Position numbers and translations under genes: made by a program | NCBI GenBank assembly: GCA_002292215.1 | Contig: DBBN01000042.1 | Span: 66,647 to 96,410, forward strand | Reading direction: 5' to 3' | From: Glaciecola sp. UBA983 | GTDB lineage: Bacteria > Pseudomonadota > Gammaproteobacteria > Enterobacterales > Alteromonadaceae | Length of the DNA stretch: 29,764 nucleotides | Shown here: positions 1 through 8,512 of the stretch, in pieces | How positions within the stretch are numbered: the first letter of the stretch is position 1 | How the letters are laid out: each line of letters opens with the position of its first letter | The notes under the pieces: generated by a model | The model's input: only the letters and a program-made list of their open reading frames with translations | Told to the model about the DNA's origin: nothing | Database searches by the model: none

Positions 1-9
1 TTATCTGAC

Positions 10-1683
10 TCAAACATACACCGGCAAGGTAAAATAGAACTCTGATACAAAAGCTCCATGTTGCCGGTATTGCAGCCGCCCACCATGTGCTTCGATAATA
101 GTTTTAGAAATCGATAATCCAATTCCCATGCCATTGGGTTTGGTGGAAGAGAAAGCATCAAACAACGTCGCTTGCATTTCTTTATCGACACCACCTCCGG
201 TGTCTTTTACCGCAAACTTTATCAAAGTCGGGCTTGTATTTACTGGGTGTTGTAATTCGGTACTAATTTCGATGGTGTTACCATGAGAGAATGCAAGAGA
301 TTGCATCGCTTCCATCCCATTTCGCAATAAATTTAACAGCACTTGCTGGATCTGCACGAGATCAACATATATTTGAGTAGCAGTAGCACAATCGACACGT
401 GTAATCGTGACCTGCCTTATGCGCGCATCCGACTCAATTAACTTAATTACGTCGCTAATGACGGTATTACTATCGACAATTTGCTTGAGGCGTTCACCTT
501 GATGCGTCATCATTTGCATGCGTTCTAGCACGGCACCGGCACGACGAGAATGCGTACTTAATTGATCAAAAATATCCGGCAAACGACCATATTGTTCATT
601 TTGACATAAATGTTTTCCCGATTGTGAAAACAAAGAAATCGCTGCTAAAGGTTGGTTTATCTCATGCGCTATGCCCGCAGCCATCTCACCTAATGAATTT
701 AATCTATCCATATAGGCCATATGCTCTACATGTTCGCGCATTTGATCTTCTGCCACTCTCTGTTGTGATATATCAGTAATAAACCCTTCTAAAATCAAAC
801 ATTGATGCACCACTGAATAGACCGCCTCTCCTCGCTCCCAGACTAATTTGGTCTGGTTATCTTTAGTGATAATGCGATACTCCAATTCAAAAATAGATTG
901 TTGCTCAACAGCGGTAGAGACGCATTGGTTGACGTATTCATAATCATTAGGATGAATCATACTGCCCCACAACACTTCCCCTTGCATTAAGGCGTTTCGG
1001 GAGTAGCCCGTTAAGTCCTTGCAACCATCATTAACCGCAATCATAGGCCAATCTGCTGAATTATAAGCCTGGTATGCCATACCCGGTAGAATGTTGAGTA
1101 AATGTTGGACTTTGTTTCGCTCATCCTTAAACAGTCTGGTCTCACTAATAACTGATAAAGCGGTAAGTGTCGCCAAAGCGACGGTCACACTGACTAAAAG
1201 ACCAAGTAATACCAAGATCCCAAAGAAACGATAATGCGAGCGATACAACAGATCCGCTTTAGGTTGACTCACTACTTGCCAGAGTTGTTGATTGATTAAA
1301 AAGGTGACTTCATGCTGCCAACTAGTCGCTACCGGGTTCAGGTCATTCACAGCTGATTCAGAGGAATAAACCACTTGCCCATCAATCGTAACCACAAAGT
1401 CATGGTCAAGTTTCAAATAAGCAGGGATCACATCAAACGCGTCGGCAATACTTCTCTGTTGTTGGAGTTGGAGTCCGTCTTGGATCAATACAGCGACACT
1501 GTTTGCGGTACTTTGCGTTAAACGTTCAATATGTTCGCGGCTTTGCTGTTCTAGTGCGATAATAATCACGCTGATCATACTGATAGCAAGTAATCCTGAG
1601 ATTATCGCATAGAGGAGCCGCGCACGAAGTGGCGCAGTAAAGATATTAAAATAGTGATGAGTGCCGCGCATAAACGATTCCAT
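10..1683 (-). CDS. PAS-domain membrane sensor histidine kinase
   Basis: This is an inner-membrane sensor kinase of 557 residues. A first membrane segment (about residues 22-44) is followed by a periplasmic sensor region (about 45-150) and a second membrane segment (about 153-178). A PAS domain follows (about 195-305, ending in the usual DITE-like FITDIS). The HisKA box around LGEMAAGIAHEINQPLAAI puts the phospho-acceptor at His340. The ATPase part has an N box (NLLRNGMEAM, 451-460), G1 (DTGGGV, 494-499), F box (FDAFSSTK) and G2 (GMGIGL, 518-523). The H-box form is that of the DctB/FixL type. The stop lies 9 bases from the window edge, and an ATG on the same strand at 17-15 overlaps it, so a partner regulator may follow outside the window. 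The signal sensed cannot be told. No strong ribosome site decides between Met1 and Met5. Confidence 0.93.
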   Translation of the reverse strand: MESFMRGTHHYFNIFTAPLRARLLYAIISGLLAISMISVIIIALEQQSREHIERLTQSTANSVAVLIQDGLQLQQQRSIADAFDVIPAYLKLDHDFVVTIDGQVVYSSESAVNDLNPVATSWQHEVTFLINQQLWQVVSQPKADLLYRSHYRFFGILVLLGLLVSVTVALATLTALSVISETRLFKDERNKVQHLLNILPGMAYQAYNSADWPMIAVNDGCKDLTGYSRNALMQGEVLWGSMIHPNDYEYVNQCVSTAVEQQSIFELEYRIITKDNQTKLVWERGEAVYSVVHQCLILEGFITDISQQRVAEDQMREHVEHMAYMDRLNSLGEMAAGIAHEINQPLAAISLFSQSGKHLCQNEQYGRLPDIFDQLSTHSRRAGAVLERMQMMTHQGERLKQIVDSNTVISDVIKLIESDARIRQVTITRVDCATATQIYVDLVQIQQVLLNLLRNGMEAMQSLAFSHGNTIEISTELQHPVNTSPTLIKFAVKDTGGGVDKEMQATLFDAFSSTKPNGMGIGLSISKTIIEAHGGRLQYRQHGAFVSEFYFTLPVYV

Positions 1684-1708
1684 TCGTTGCTAATGTTTAA
1701 CATGAAGA

Positions 1709-1760
1709 GATAAATAGGGTCAGATCCCAATTTAATAATTGGGATCTGACCCTATTTATC
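1709..1760. repeat. Perfect 24-bp inverted repeat, REP-like palindrome
   Basis: The arms at 1709-1732 and 1737-1760 are exact reverse complements around a 4-base loop (TAAT). The core is GGGTCAGATCCCAATT. It lies 4 bases past the stop of the yacL-like gene and 25 bases before the kinase start, both on the minus strand. It could act as a terminator or mRNA-stabilising hairpin between the two. Its form resembles dispersed extragenic palindromes of gammaproteobacteria, some of which are moved by REP-associated tyrosine transposases. No transposase is seen here and no second copy was found in the window. Confidence 0.85.
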
Positions 1761-1764
1761 GCCT

Positions 1765-2133
1765 TTATCCCACAAAGGCTTCCCACGAATCTAAGACACT
1801 GACAAAATCTGCTAAGCCACAGCCCGATATACAGCCATCATCACTAATTTCAGTCCCTTCTGGCATATCATCGGCATCGGGGATGTCAGCTTGTAAACTG
1901 TCAGCAGTGATTTCAATCTCATCCTGATTGAGTATCATTGTCAGCGTATTGCCTTTAATGATGTGCTCAATGATAGCGCCATTTTGGAGCTGGCTAATCA
2001 ATGTCTGAAGCTCTGTTATCTTGGCAGTATCGGTGCCTATTTCATCACAAAACCACTGCGTAAATAACTCAAATCCCATCTCAAATTCGGCTTGAGGCGT
2101 GCCTTCTATATCCCACACAAATTGGTAATTCAT
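1765..2133 (-). CDS. yacL: YacL-family (UPF0231) protein
   Basis: This is a small acidic protein of 122 residues and unknown function. It matches Escherichia coli YacL in outline: an N-terminal MNYQFVWDIEG, then a Met-Gly-x-Glu and Trp-Phe-x-x-Glu stretch, and a C-terminal CGLADFVSVLDSWEAFV that parallels CGVEDFLQVV...NFV. I chose the Met at 2133 because homologues begin Met-x-Tyr-x-Phe and a GAGAC ribosome site lies just upstream. An in-frame ATG at 2151 overlaps the upstream gene's TGA as ATGA and would allow coupled translation with six extra residues. It sits 14 bases behind the ygjP-like gene and is probably cotranscribed with it. The role of the family is not established. Confidence 0.85.
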   Translation of the reverse strand: MNYQFVWDIEGTPQAEFEMGFELFTQWFCDEIGTDTAKITELQTLISQLQNGAIIEHIIKGNTLTMILNQDEIEITADSLQADIPDADDMPEGTEISDDGCISGCGLADFVSVLDSWEAFVG

Positions 2134-2147
2134 AATTGTCTCAATGA

Positions 2148-2684
2148 TCAACGCGTTAATTTGGGGCGGTGGGATGCATGTGCATACACTTCCCCTTTTT
2201 GTTCTAGATGCGTTAAGTATACTCTAACATCGAACTCTATCTGATGATAATCGGGCAACATGTGTTGGCAAAGTTGATAAAACGCTTTGTTATGGTCTTT
2301 TTCTTTGAGATGCGCCAGCTCATGCACCACGATCATTTGTAAAAAAGCCTCAGGGGTATGCTTAAATAACGTACTGATACGAATTTCATTTTTACTTTTG
2401 AGTTTACCGCCCTGCACTCGAGACACAAAACTGTGCAACCCTAATGCGTTATTCACAACATGGATTTTTTTATCAAACACTACTTTGCTCAAAGGCGGAG
2501 ATTTTCTTAAGTACTGGTTTTTAAGATTAAGCACATACTCACGCAACGCACTATCATTGGGGACATTGTTAATGGTAGGGTATTTTTGTAATAAGTAATC
2601 GGTCAGGCGATCTTGCTCTAGCAAGCGCGCAATTTGGTCTTGTAATTGGGCTGAGTATGCGGATAAATAATTGGATGTAGACAC
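2148..2684 (-). CDS. ygjP: YgjP-like zinc metallopeptidase-fold protein (DUF45)
   Basis: This protein of 178 residues has the HExxH zinc motif VVHELAHLKEKDHNKAF (His121, Glu122, His125, with His131 further on) typical of the YgjP/DUF45 group. Similarity to E. coli YgjP runs through the whole length, including LKNQYLRKSPP and ALGLHSFVSRVQGGKLK. The start is GTG at 2684; the opening MSTSNYLSAYSAQL lines up with the YgjP N terminus, which supports this start although no clear ribosome site is seen. The YgjP family is related to WLM/SprT-like peptidases; the E. coli protein has been linked to UTP pyrophosphatase activity, so the cellular substrate is uncertain. It heads a minus-strand pair with the yacL-like gene. 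Confidence 0.9.
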   Translation of the reverse strand: MSTSNYLSAYSAQLQDQIARLLEQDRLTDYLLQKYPTINNVPNDSALREYVLNLKNQYLRKSPPLSKVVFDKKIHVVNNALGLHSFVSRVQGGKLKSKNEIRISTLFKHTPEAFLQMIVVHELAHLKEKDHNKAFYQLCQHMLPDYHQIEFDVRVYLTHLEQKGEVYAHASHRPKLTR

Positions 2685-2941
2685 GGTTCACGGCTGGTTT
2701 ACTAACATATTAAGATTGTACCGTGAGTACGAATGATTGTCTTTACTCATCTCTACCCCCGTCTATCAACACAACTTATCATCATTAATAAAATCTATAA
2801 ACTTGGATGATTAGCTCAACTCCCCTACTATCTTTAATACTGTTTAATATTTTTAATATTAATCAATTTTTCTTTCCATCAGTAGTGTACCCACCACTAC
2901 TTTACGCATTGCATAAGCTGTGTGAAATAAGGCTATATTTT

Positions 2942-4747
2942 ATGACGGATCCCATCTTAAACGACCGCGAAATTACATTTATATTGTACGAATTTTTGAA
3001 TACACAAAAGGTTCTGTCACGCGCAAGATACGCTGAACATTCTCGTGAAATATTTGATGCGACAATTGCTACGGCAAAGACCATCGCAGAAAAATACTTC
3101 CTAAACCATAACGCTAAAGGTGATGCCAACGAACCGGTGTTTGATGGCACAGCAGTCACATTAATTCCAGAAGTTAAAGTGGCATGGGATCATTTTAGTG
3201 AAGCGGGATTTTTTGCAGCCCACTATGATTTTGACGATGGCGGCATGCAATTACCTGAGGTGGTCCTCAGAGCATCTATGGCGTATTTTAACGCGGCGAA
3301 TATTGCCACATCAGGCTACCCTTTTTTGACCTTGGGTGCAGCCAATCTCATTAGTACCTTTGCAAGTAAAGCTCACCGCGATACGTTTTTAGCACCAATG
3401 CAAGATGGTCGTTTTGCAGGGACAATGGCGTTGACAGAGCCTGGCCAAGGCTCAGCACTTGCTGATATAAAGACCATCGCCAAACCTGCTGATGATGGCA
3501 GTTATCGTATATTTGGCAATAAAATGTATATCTCAGGCGGTGATCAAAACATCACTGATAATATTGTTCACATGGTACTGGCTAAAATCGACGGTGCGCC
3601 AAGTGGTGCAAAGGGTATCTCGTTGTTTATCTGCCCGAAGTTTTTGGTTAATCCTGATGGCTCATTAGGTGAACGCAATGATGTCGCATTGGCGGGATTA
3701 ATTCACAAAATGGGATATCGCGGCACAACGTCAACCGTTCTTAATTTTGGCGAAAAAGACGGTGCGATTGGTTATCTAGTCGGTGAGCCCCATTGTGGTC
3801 TTAAATATATGTTTCAGATGATGAATGAGGCGCGTATTGGCGTAGGTATGGGAGCAGCAGTACTTGGTTACCAAGGTTTTAGAGCGTCACTAGACTATGC
3901 AAAAGAACGACCTCAAGGTCGAAAACCTTCGAATAAATCTTCTGATTCGACTCAAGTCAAAATCATCGAACACGCCGATGTCAAACGTATGCTGCTAGCG
4001 CAAAAAGTGTATTCCGAAGGGGCGTTAGCGATGTGCCTGTATGCTAGTGAGCTATTCGAAGATAGCCATCATGCTGAAACCGAAGATGAACGTCAGTATG
4101 CAGCGCAAATTCTCGATTTGATTATTCCTATTGTCAAAAGCTATCCCTCTAAGTATTGCGTCAAAGCCAACGATTTAGCGATCCAAGTGCTCGGTGGCGC
4201 AGGATATACGCGTGAATATCCCGTTGAACAGTATTTTAGGGATAACCGCCTTAACCCCATCCATGAAGGTACTGAAGGAATACAAGGCCTCGATTTACTG
4301 GGTAGAAAAGTCATGGCTAATCGGGGACAACATTTTGCACAATTTATCGCATTGATCCAAGCAACATGCGCTCAAATTGAGGCTGGTAGTATCTGTCATC
4401 AGTATATTGCACCGATGCAACATGCATGTGAACTGCTGCATACTGTCACCATAAAGTTAACCCAAGCGTTAGCACAAGATCCGGATGTGGCTACGGCAAA
4501 TGCGACTGTGTATTTGGATATGTTTGGGCAAGTGACTGTTGCATGGATTTGGTTAAGACAAGCGGTGATAGCGCATAAGGCACTGACAACAAACACGTGT
4601 ACCAAGGATGATAACGCTTATTATCAAGGTAAGTTACAGGCTGCTAAGTTTTGTTTTGATTGGGAGCTACCCCGTATCGAGGCGCAAGCTGAATTATTGC
4701 TGAGTCTAAATCGTGTGACGGTAGATATGCAAGAAGATTGGTTTTAA
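2942..4747 (+). CDS. Acyl-CoA dehydrogenase, long (about 600-residue) FadE/DmdC-like type
   Basis: This FAD enzyme of 601 residues introduces a trans-2 double bond into an acyl-CoA. It shows the FAD/substrate segment MALTEPGQGSAL (162-173), KMYISGGD (194-201), the motif MMNEARIGVG (293-302) and the C-terminal HEGTEGIQGLDLLGRK, in which Glu442 is the likely catalytic base. Length and the extra C-terminal domain fit the group that includes the 3-methylmercaptopropionyl-CoA dehydrogenase DmdC and broad-range FadE-like enzymes; the exact substrate is not decided. I placed the start at 2942, not at the in-frame ATG at 2807: the upstream 45 residues are low-complexity and unlike the family, whereas MTDPILNDREITFILYEFL is the normal N terminus, with AAGG about 10 bases upstream. 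No partner genes adjoin it. Confidence 0.93.
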   Translation: MTDPILNDREITFILYEFLNTQKVLSRARYAEHSREIFDATIATAKTIAEKYFLNHNAKGDANEPVFDGTAVTLIPEVKVAWDHFSEAGFFAAHYDFDDGGMQLPEVVLRASMAYFNAANIATSGYPFLTLGAANLISTFASKAHRDTFLAPMQDGRFAGTMALTEPGQGSALADIKTIAKPADDGSYRIFGNKMYISGGDQNITDNIVHMVLAKIDGAPSGAKGISLFICPKFLVNPDGSLGERNDVALAGLIHKMGYRGTTSTVLNFGEKDGAIGYLVGEPHCGLKYMFQMMNEARIGVGMGAAVLGYQGFRASLDYAKERPQGRKPSNKSSDSTQVKIIEHADVKRMLLAQKVYSEGALAMCLYASELFEDSHHAETEDERQYAAQILDLIIPIVKSYPSKYCVKANDLAIQVLGGAGYTREYPVEQYFRDNRLNPIHEGTEGIQGLDLLGRKVMANRGQHFAQFIALIQATCAQIEAGSICHQYIAPMQHACELLHTVTIKLTQALAQDPDVATANATVYLDMFGQVTVAWIWLRQAVIAHKALTTNTCTKDDNAYYQGKLQAAKFCFDWELPRIEAQAELLLSLNRVTVDMQEDWF

Positions 4748-4766
4748 CTTTTTTGCCTAGGATAGA

Positions 4767-4813
4767 TAACAAAATCAGCTCAAAAATAATGTGTGCACGA
4801 GCTGATTTTGTTA
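4767..4813. terminator. Bidirectional intrinsic terminator
   Basis: A perfect 15-bp stem (4767-4781 with 4799-4813) encloses a 17-base loop. The core arm is AACAAAATCAGCTC, so A-rich and T-rich flanks serve both strands. It lies between the convergent acyl-CoA dehydrogenase and alkyl sulfatase genes. Confidence 0.85.
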
Positions 4814-4834
4814 GTATTTATTGCCTACCCGGTA

Positions 4835-6814
4835 TTAAGGAGTGACGATATTAAACCAGAACGGAAATTCTTCTAACATTTGCAATATCGATGTAAATGC
4901 AGTGATATCACCATCAAATTGAATCGCCCCACTTTTAACTAATTCAGGAAAACTTTTTACCTTCATTAACATCAAGTTCAAGTCACTCCGGTTCATGGTA
5001 ACCGTCACATCAGCACTTTGAGACTGTATTCCTTGAATATTATTTAGATGTGCATTTTTAAGTTCAAGTAAAAATGTCTCATCTTTGTCAGGAAATCTAA
5101 TATTGATCGTGAGCGTTTTACCCAGCGCTAACTCAGTGTTTAATCTGACGCCTAGAAAATCGAATATCAATTCAGAGCTCATAGCGACAATCATATCAGG
5201 TCCAGCCTTTGCGGTATTTATTTGCTCTGGAAGTCCATGCCTTAACTCGTGTGCACCGGCTAAATACGTATTGCGCCAACCTGCACTTTCTGCCTGATAG
5301 CCCAGTTGCTCAAAAATATTTGCTTGTAACAAACGAGCAGGAACATTATCTGGTTGGGCAAATATCACGTTATTGAGTAACTCGCCAGCCCAGCGATACT
5401 CGCCCTTATCATGTGCTGCTTGGGCCATTGCGATGACTTTATCTGAGCCGCCCATTGCCGCAACATATTTAGGTGCAGAATCAGCTGGACTAAGCTTGTC
5501 GAGGTTGGCAGGATTCATATCAAAGAAACCCAAATAACGATTTAATACCCCTCTAACGTTATGCGAGTATGACCCGTGATATCCCCTGTTGTACCACTCA
5601 TGTGCTAGCACATCAGGCACGGATAATTCATTATGAATTTCGTTTATTGTGACTCCTTTATTAGCCAAGTTGAGGGTTTTATCGTGTAAAAAACCATACA
5701 GATCGCGTTGTTTCTCTAGCACTTGTATCAGGTATTCATTGCCCCAACGTGGCCAGCTGTGTGAAGCAAACATGACATCTGCATTTTTAGCATAACTATG
5801 GATCAATGCATTAATATATTTGCTCCAACCTTGAGCATCGCGCACAGCTGCACCGCGCAAGGTATATACATTATGCATAGTACCAATGACATTTTCTGCC
5901 GTCCAAAGGGCTTTAAACTGGGGGAAATACGTGTTCATTTCCGAGGGTGATTCGGTATCAGGTGTGTTTTGAAACACCATTTCTACCCCATCTATCGTAA
6001 TCGTTTCCTCATCAGCCTCAACAATATGAGTTGGGGCAATCAGCCCAATCGCACCATTTGAAATGCCTTTACCTATAGCGGCATCCACTAAACCAAACTC
6101 AGATTTAGGTAATATACTCCCGTATTGATAAGTCGCTCGACGTGTCATTGCATTGCCTGCTAACACGTTTTCTTTTATTGCATGCTCCATAAAATCACGT
6201 GGTGCGAGTATTTTTACCTCACCACTATCAACCTGTGCTTGAGATACAATCCCTCTGATGCCACCGAAATGGTCGGCATGTGCATGACTATAGACCACGG
6301 CCCTGATAGGTAACTCACCAAGCTCTTGTGTGACTAATGCGAACGCCGCTTTTGCGGTAGGAGGGGTTAGCAACGTATCAAAAATGATCCAGCCAGTATC
6401 ACCTTTAATTAAGGTCATGTTAGCTAAGTCATACCCTCTAACTTGGTATATTCGGTCACTAACTTTGTATAAACCGTACAACATATTTAGTCTTGCTTGA
6501 CGCTCTAATGATGGGTTAATACTGTCATGGTAGTTTTCAGAGAGTAAAAATTTGTAATTACCCAGCTCCCACACTACGTTGCCGTTGTCATCCAGTATTT
6601 CGACTTTTTCAGGACGTTTAATCAAGCCTTTTTCAGCTAATGTAAAATCCCTTGTATCGGCAAATGGAAGTGCGTTGGTAACACTTTTCTGGTATTCCAA
6701 TGTAGCTTGAGACGCTGGTTTTGAAGATAGCTCGTCTGCACTTATCTGAAATATAAAAAATACGCCGACAAAGCTAATTATTTTGATCAAATTCATCTTA
6801 TTATTATTCCTCAT
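4835..6814 (-). CDS. Exported alkyl sulfatase (SdsA/YjcS-like metallo-beta-lactamase fold)
   Basis: This secreted hydrolase of 659 residues is close to the usual family length. It cleaves the sulfate ester of primary or secondary alkyl sulfates such as SDS. A signal peptide (about 1-26, ending ISA) precedes a metallo-beta-lactamase domain with YSHAHADHFGG (His177, His179, Asp181, His182) for the two zincs. TAENVIGTMHNVYTLRGAAV is characteristic of alkyl sulfatases. An alpha-helical dimerisation part and a C-terminal SCP2-like domain (about 535-659) follow. A GGGGAG ribosome site 8 bases upstream supports Met1. The gene is monocistronic, ending at the shared terminator. Whether it prefers primary or secondary sulfates cannot be read from the sequence. 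Confidence 0.92.
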   Translation of the reverse strand: MRNNNKMNLIKIISFVGVFFIFQISADELSSKPASQATLEYQKSVTNALPFADTRDFTLAEKGLIKRPEKVEILDDNGNVVWELGNYKFLLSENYHDSINPSLERQARLNMLYGLYKVSDRIYQVRGYDLANMTLIKGDTGWIIFDTLLTPPTAKAAFALVTQELGELPIRAVVYSHAHADHFGGIRGIVSQAQVDSGEVKILAPRDFMEHAIKENVLAGNAMTRRATYQYGSILPKSEFGLVDAAIGKGISNGAIGLIAPTHIVEADEETITIDGVEMVFQNTPDTESPSEMNTYFPQFKALWTAENVIGTMHNVYTLRGAAVRDAQGWSKYINALIHSYAKNADVMFASHSWPRWGNEYLIQVLEKQRDLYGFLHDKTLNLANKGVTINEIHNELSVPDVLAHEWYNRGYHGSYSHNVRGVLNRYLGFFDMNPANLDKLSPADSAPKYVAAMGGSDKVIAMAQAAHDKGEYRWAGELLNNVIFAQPDNVPARLLQANIFEQLGYQAESAGWRNTYLAGAHELRHGLPEQINTAKAGPDMIVAMSSELIFDFLGVRLNTELALGKTLTINIRFPDKDETFLLELKNAHLNNIQGIQSQSADVTVTMNRSDLNLMLMKVKSFPELVKSGAIQFDGDITAFTSILQMLEEFPFWFNIVTP

Positions 6815-6964
6815 AAAATTTGCTCCCCTTAACTTTCACTCCCCTTTTACCAGGGCAAAGTTACTGCTAACACGTTCAATAGTGTGTCTAAATTTTAAAG
6901 AATGTAAACTTCTTTTTTATGATGATAAGATAAAGTTATGAAAAAATCATATTAGATAAATCTC

Positions 6965-7181
6965 ATGAATTTTGATTACATAATAATTGGTGCTGGCGCA
7001 CTGCAATCACCTCAAATTCTGATGCTTGTAATGTAGTTTGCGGTAAAGAACGCCTTGGCCTTGTTTACCACCCTGTTGGTACCTGTAAAATGGGTCAAGA
7101 CGAATTGGCTGTGGTAATACTAACGCACCTACTATTGCCATTGCGGAGAAAATCGCTGACACAATAATAGCCGGTATTTAA
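6965..7181 (+). pseudogene. Collapsed remnant of a GMC (choline-dehydrogenase-like) oxidoreductase
   Basis: Only short conserved blocks of a gene of about 1.6 kb remain. From ATG 6965 one reads MNFDYIIIGAGA, the FAD-binding N terminus. It is fused directly to LQSPQILML, normally some 200 residues later, and then meets a stop. A second frame gives VYHPVGTCKMGQDELAVV (about 7069-7115), the GMC C-terminal active-site region. A third frame gives GNTNAPTIAIAEKIADTII and a stop at 7181, the normal C terminus. At least three internal deletions and a frame change separate the blocks. GAGA and the usual AGAL before QSP share sequence, so a microhomology deletion is plausible. Nothing functional is expected. 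Confidence 0.85.
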
Positions 7182-7267
7182 GATTAACCAGCGAAACGTA
7201 CTACAAATTCATGTTATCGAACTCAATTTGACTAATTCATGTAAATTGAAGGGACTCAATTTACTGA
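7182..7267. other. Short spacer without a gene
   Basis: AT-rich spacer between the GMC remnant and the fructokinase stop. ACTCAATTT occurs twice, at 7221 and 7254. No convincing terminator for the fructokinase gene is visible. Confidence 0.4.
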
Positions 7268-8230
7268 TTATTCTTTAACAATAAATTTTAATGACTCAAC
7301 TTCAGCTTCTGTTGGTAGTGCCGTCATTGCACCTATTTTAGAACAAACAAGACCACTTACTTTTTCTGAAAATTCAACAAACTCGCGTAGTTGAGATGCA
7401 TAAAAATCGGCTCCTTGAGGTTTATTTGACATTTTATAAAGTACAGCACCGATAAAAGCATCACCGGCTCCAGTAGTATCAACTGCATCAATTTCAAAAG
7501 CTGGAACTAAATATTGCTGCCCATTTTGCGACACAAAGCAGCCGCTACTTCCTAATGTTACTAATACAATTTTAATACCTTTTTCATGTAAAATTTGGCA
7601 GCCATCCTCCATAGTCGACGATTGAGTCAGTAATACGAGTTCTTCATCGCTTACCTTAACAATGTCAGCCAGTTGTAAATACTCATCACATTTCTGCCTA
7701 AATAGCGCTTCATTTCCACGCCACAGATCAACTCGATAATTAGGATCGAAAGAAATGATGTTGCCATTTTCTTTAGCAGCCAGTGCTATTTTACGATAAC
7801 TTAAGGCCAGTTCTCCTCCCATCAATGCGGTGGCAGATCCTAAATGTAAGATGGCATTCTCGAGCAAAACATTAATAGTGTCGTTACTTAAATTCAGAAG
7901 CTCATCAGCACCTCGATTAAACGCAAACTCACGCTCCCCGTCATCTGCCAAAGAAACAAAAGCTAATGTGGTTGGTGTGTTAGCCGTTTCTACGAAATCA
8001 ATATTTACCTGATAATGCGCAACTTCATTTTTCAAATAAGTACCGAATAAGTCATTACCTACTGCGGCAACGATCAGAGGCTCTCCTCCTAATTTACCAA
8101 TGCACGCAGCAACATTAGCCGGTGCACCACCCGTTTTTTTGATAAAATTAACCCCATTTTCAATACCTGTATTCGTATCCAAACATACAAAATCAATCAG
8201 CATTTCACCTACACATACAACCTTTTTCAT
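7268..8230 (-). CDS. scrK: Fructokinase, PfkB/ribokinase family
   Basis: This cytoplasmic sugar kinase of 320 residues probably phosphorylates fructose to fructose-6-phosphate. It has the N-terminal substrate-site signature GGAPANVA (34-41) and the PfkB signature 2 DTTGAGDAF (251-259), with Asp257 as catalytic base. FDPNYRVDLW (161-170) and GADELL are as in bacterial fructokinases. A ribosome site (AGGA, 8 bases before ATG) supports the start. The gene is divergent from the LacI-type regulator, and one exact copy of the 18-bp operator lies 63-80 bases upstream. This ties it to the fructan genes, where it would handle fructose released by GH32 enzymes. Ribokinase-family specificity is hard to fix from sequence; the context supports fructose. 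Confidence 0.92.
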   Translation of the reverse strand: MKKVVCVGEMLIDFVCLDTNTGIENGVNFIKKTGGAPANVAACIGKLGGEPLIVAAVGNDLFGTYLKNEVAHYQVNIDFVETANTPTTLAFVSLADDGEREFAFNRGADELLNLSNDTINVLLENAILHLGSATALMGGELALSYRKIALAAKENGNIISFDPNYRVDLWRGNEALFRQKCDEYLQLADIVKVSDEELVLLTQSSTMEDGCQILHEKGIKIVLVTLGSSGCFVSQNGQQYLVPAFEIDAVDTTGAGDAFIGAVLYKMSNKPQGADFYASQLREFVEFSEKVSGLVCSKIGAMTALPTEAEVESLKFIVKE

Positions 8231-8292
8231 TATAACTATCCTGTAAAAAATTATCTTTCAACATACAACACAAAGTAACAGAATGAAGACAA

Positions 8293-8310
8293 AAAGACAA
8301 CGTTGTTTAA
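8293..8310. promoter_or_regulatory. LacI-type operator, copy 1 (fructokinase/lacI-type intergenic region)
   Basis: AAAGACAACGTTGTTTAA is an exact copy of the site in front of the MFS and susC genes. It is palindromic about a central CG (ACAACGTTGT), as usual for LacI-family operators. It lies in the divergent region between the fructokinase and its presumed regulator and could serve both. Confidence 0.85.
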
Positions 8311-8386
8311 ATGATTTATGTGTTTGAACATGAAGTGAATTTTCACCTGCATTGCGCGTAACTAAACATCTGATACCGTTGTTTAT

Positions 8387-8400
8387 CAAACAATAGTTTG
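8387..8400. promoter_or_regulatory. Possible secondary regulatory palindromes upstream of the LacI-type gene
   Basis: CAAACAATAGTTTG is a 5+4+5 palindrome. It partly overlaps TTGTTTATCAAACAA (8379-8393), which carries the operator half-sites in everted order. They may be auto-regulatory or chance features of AT-rich DNA. Confidence 0.3.
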
Positions 8401-8463
8401 TAATTAATGGTGACACCTTTTTTATATGGTAGTATAAGATTATAATCAATATACACTTAATAT

Positions 8464-8492
8464 TTGATTATTTACCCCATTATGAGTGTTAT
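8464..8492 (+). promoter_or_regulatory. Candidate promoter of the LacI-type regulator
   Basis: TTGATT (8464-8469), a 17-base spacer and TGTTAT (8487-8492) lie just before the chosen start at 8513. The -10 is weak. A better -10 (TATAAT near 8440) has a poor -35. Confidence 0.3.
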
Positions 8493-8512
8493 ATGCATCT
8501 ACGAGAATATCA

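Noticed and set aside
1..17. Start of a response-regulator gene (ATG at 17-15 on the minus strand, overlapping the kinase stop).
   Set aside because: Only five codons are visible, too few to support a gene call; mentioned only in the kinase entry.
2807..2941. An in-frame 45-residue N-terminal extension of the acyl-CoA dehydrogenase that could look like a membrane anchor.
   Set aside because: The extension is AT-driven low complexity, and the family N terminus begins at Met 2942 with its own ribosome site.
7182..7267. A terminator for the fructokinase gene from the repeated ACTCAATTT and CAATTT/AAATTG elements.
   Set aside because: The possible stem is only 6 bp, AT-rich and lacks a T-run.
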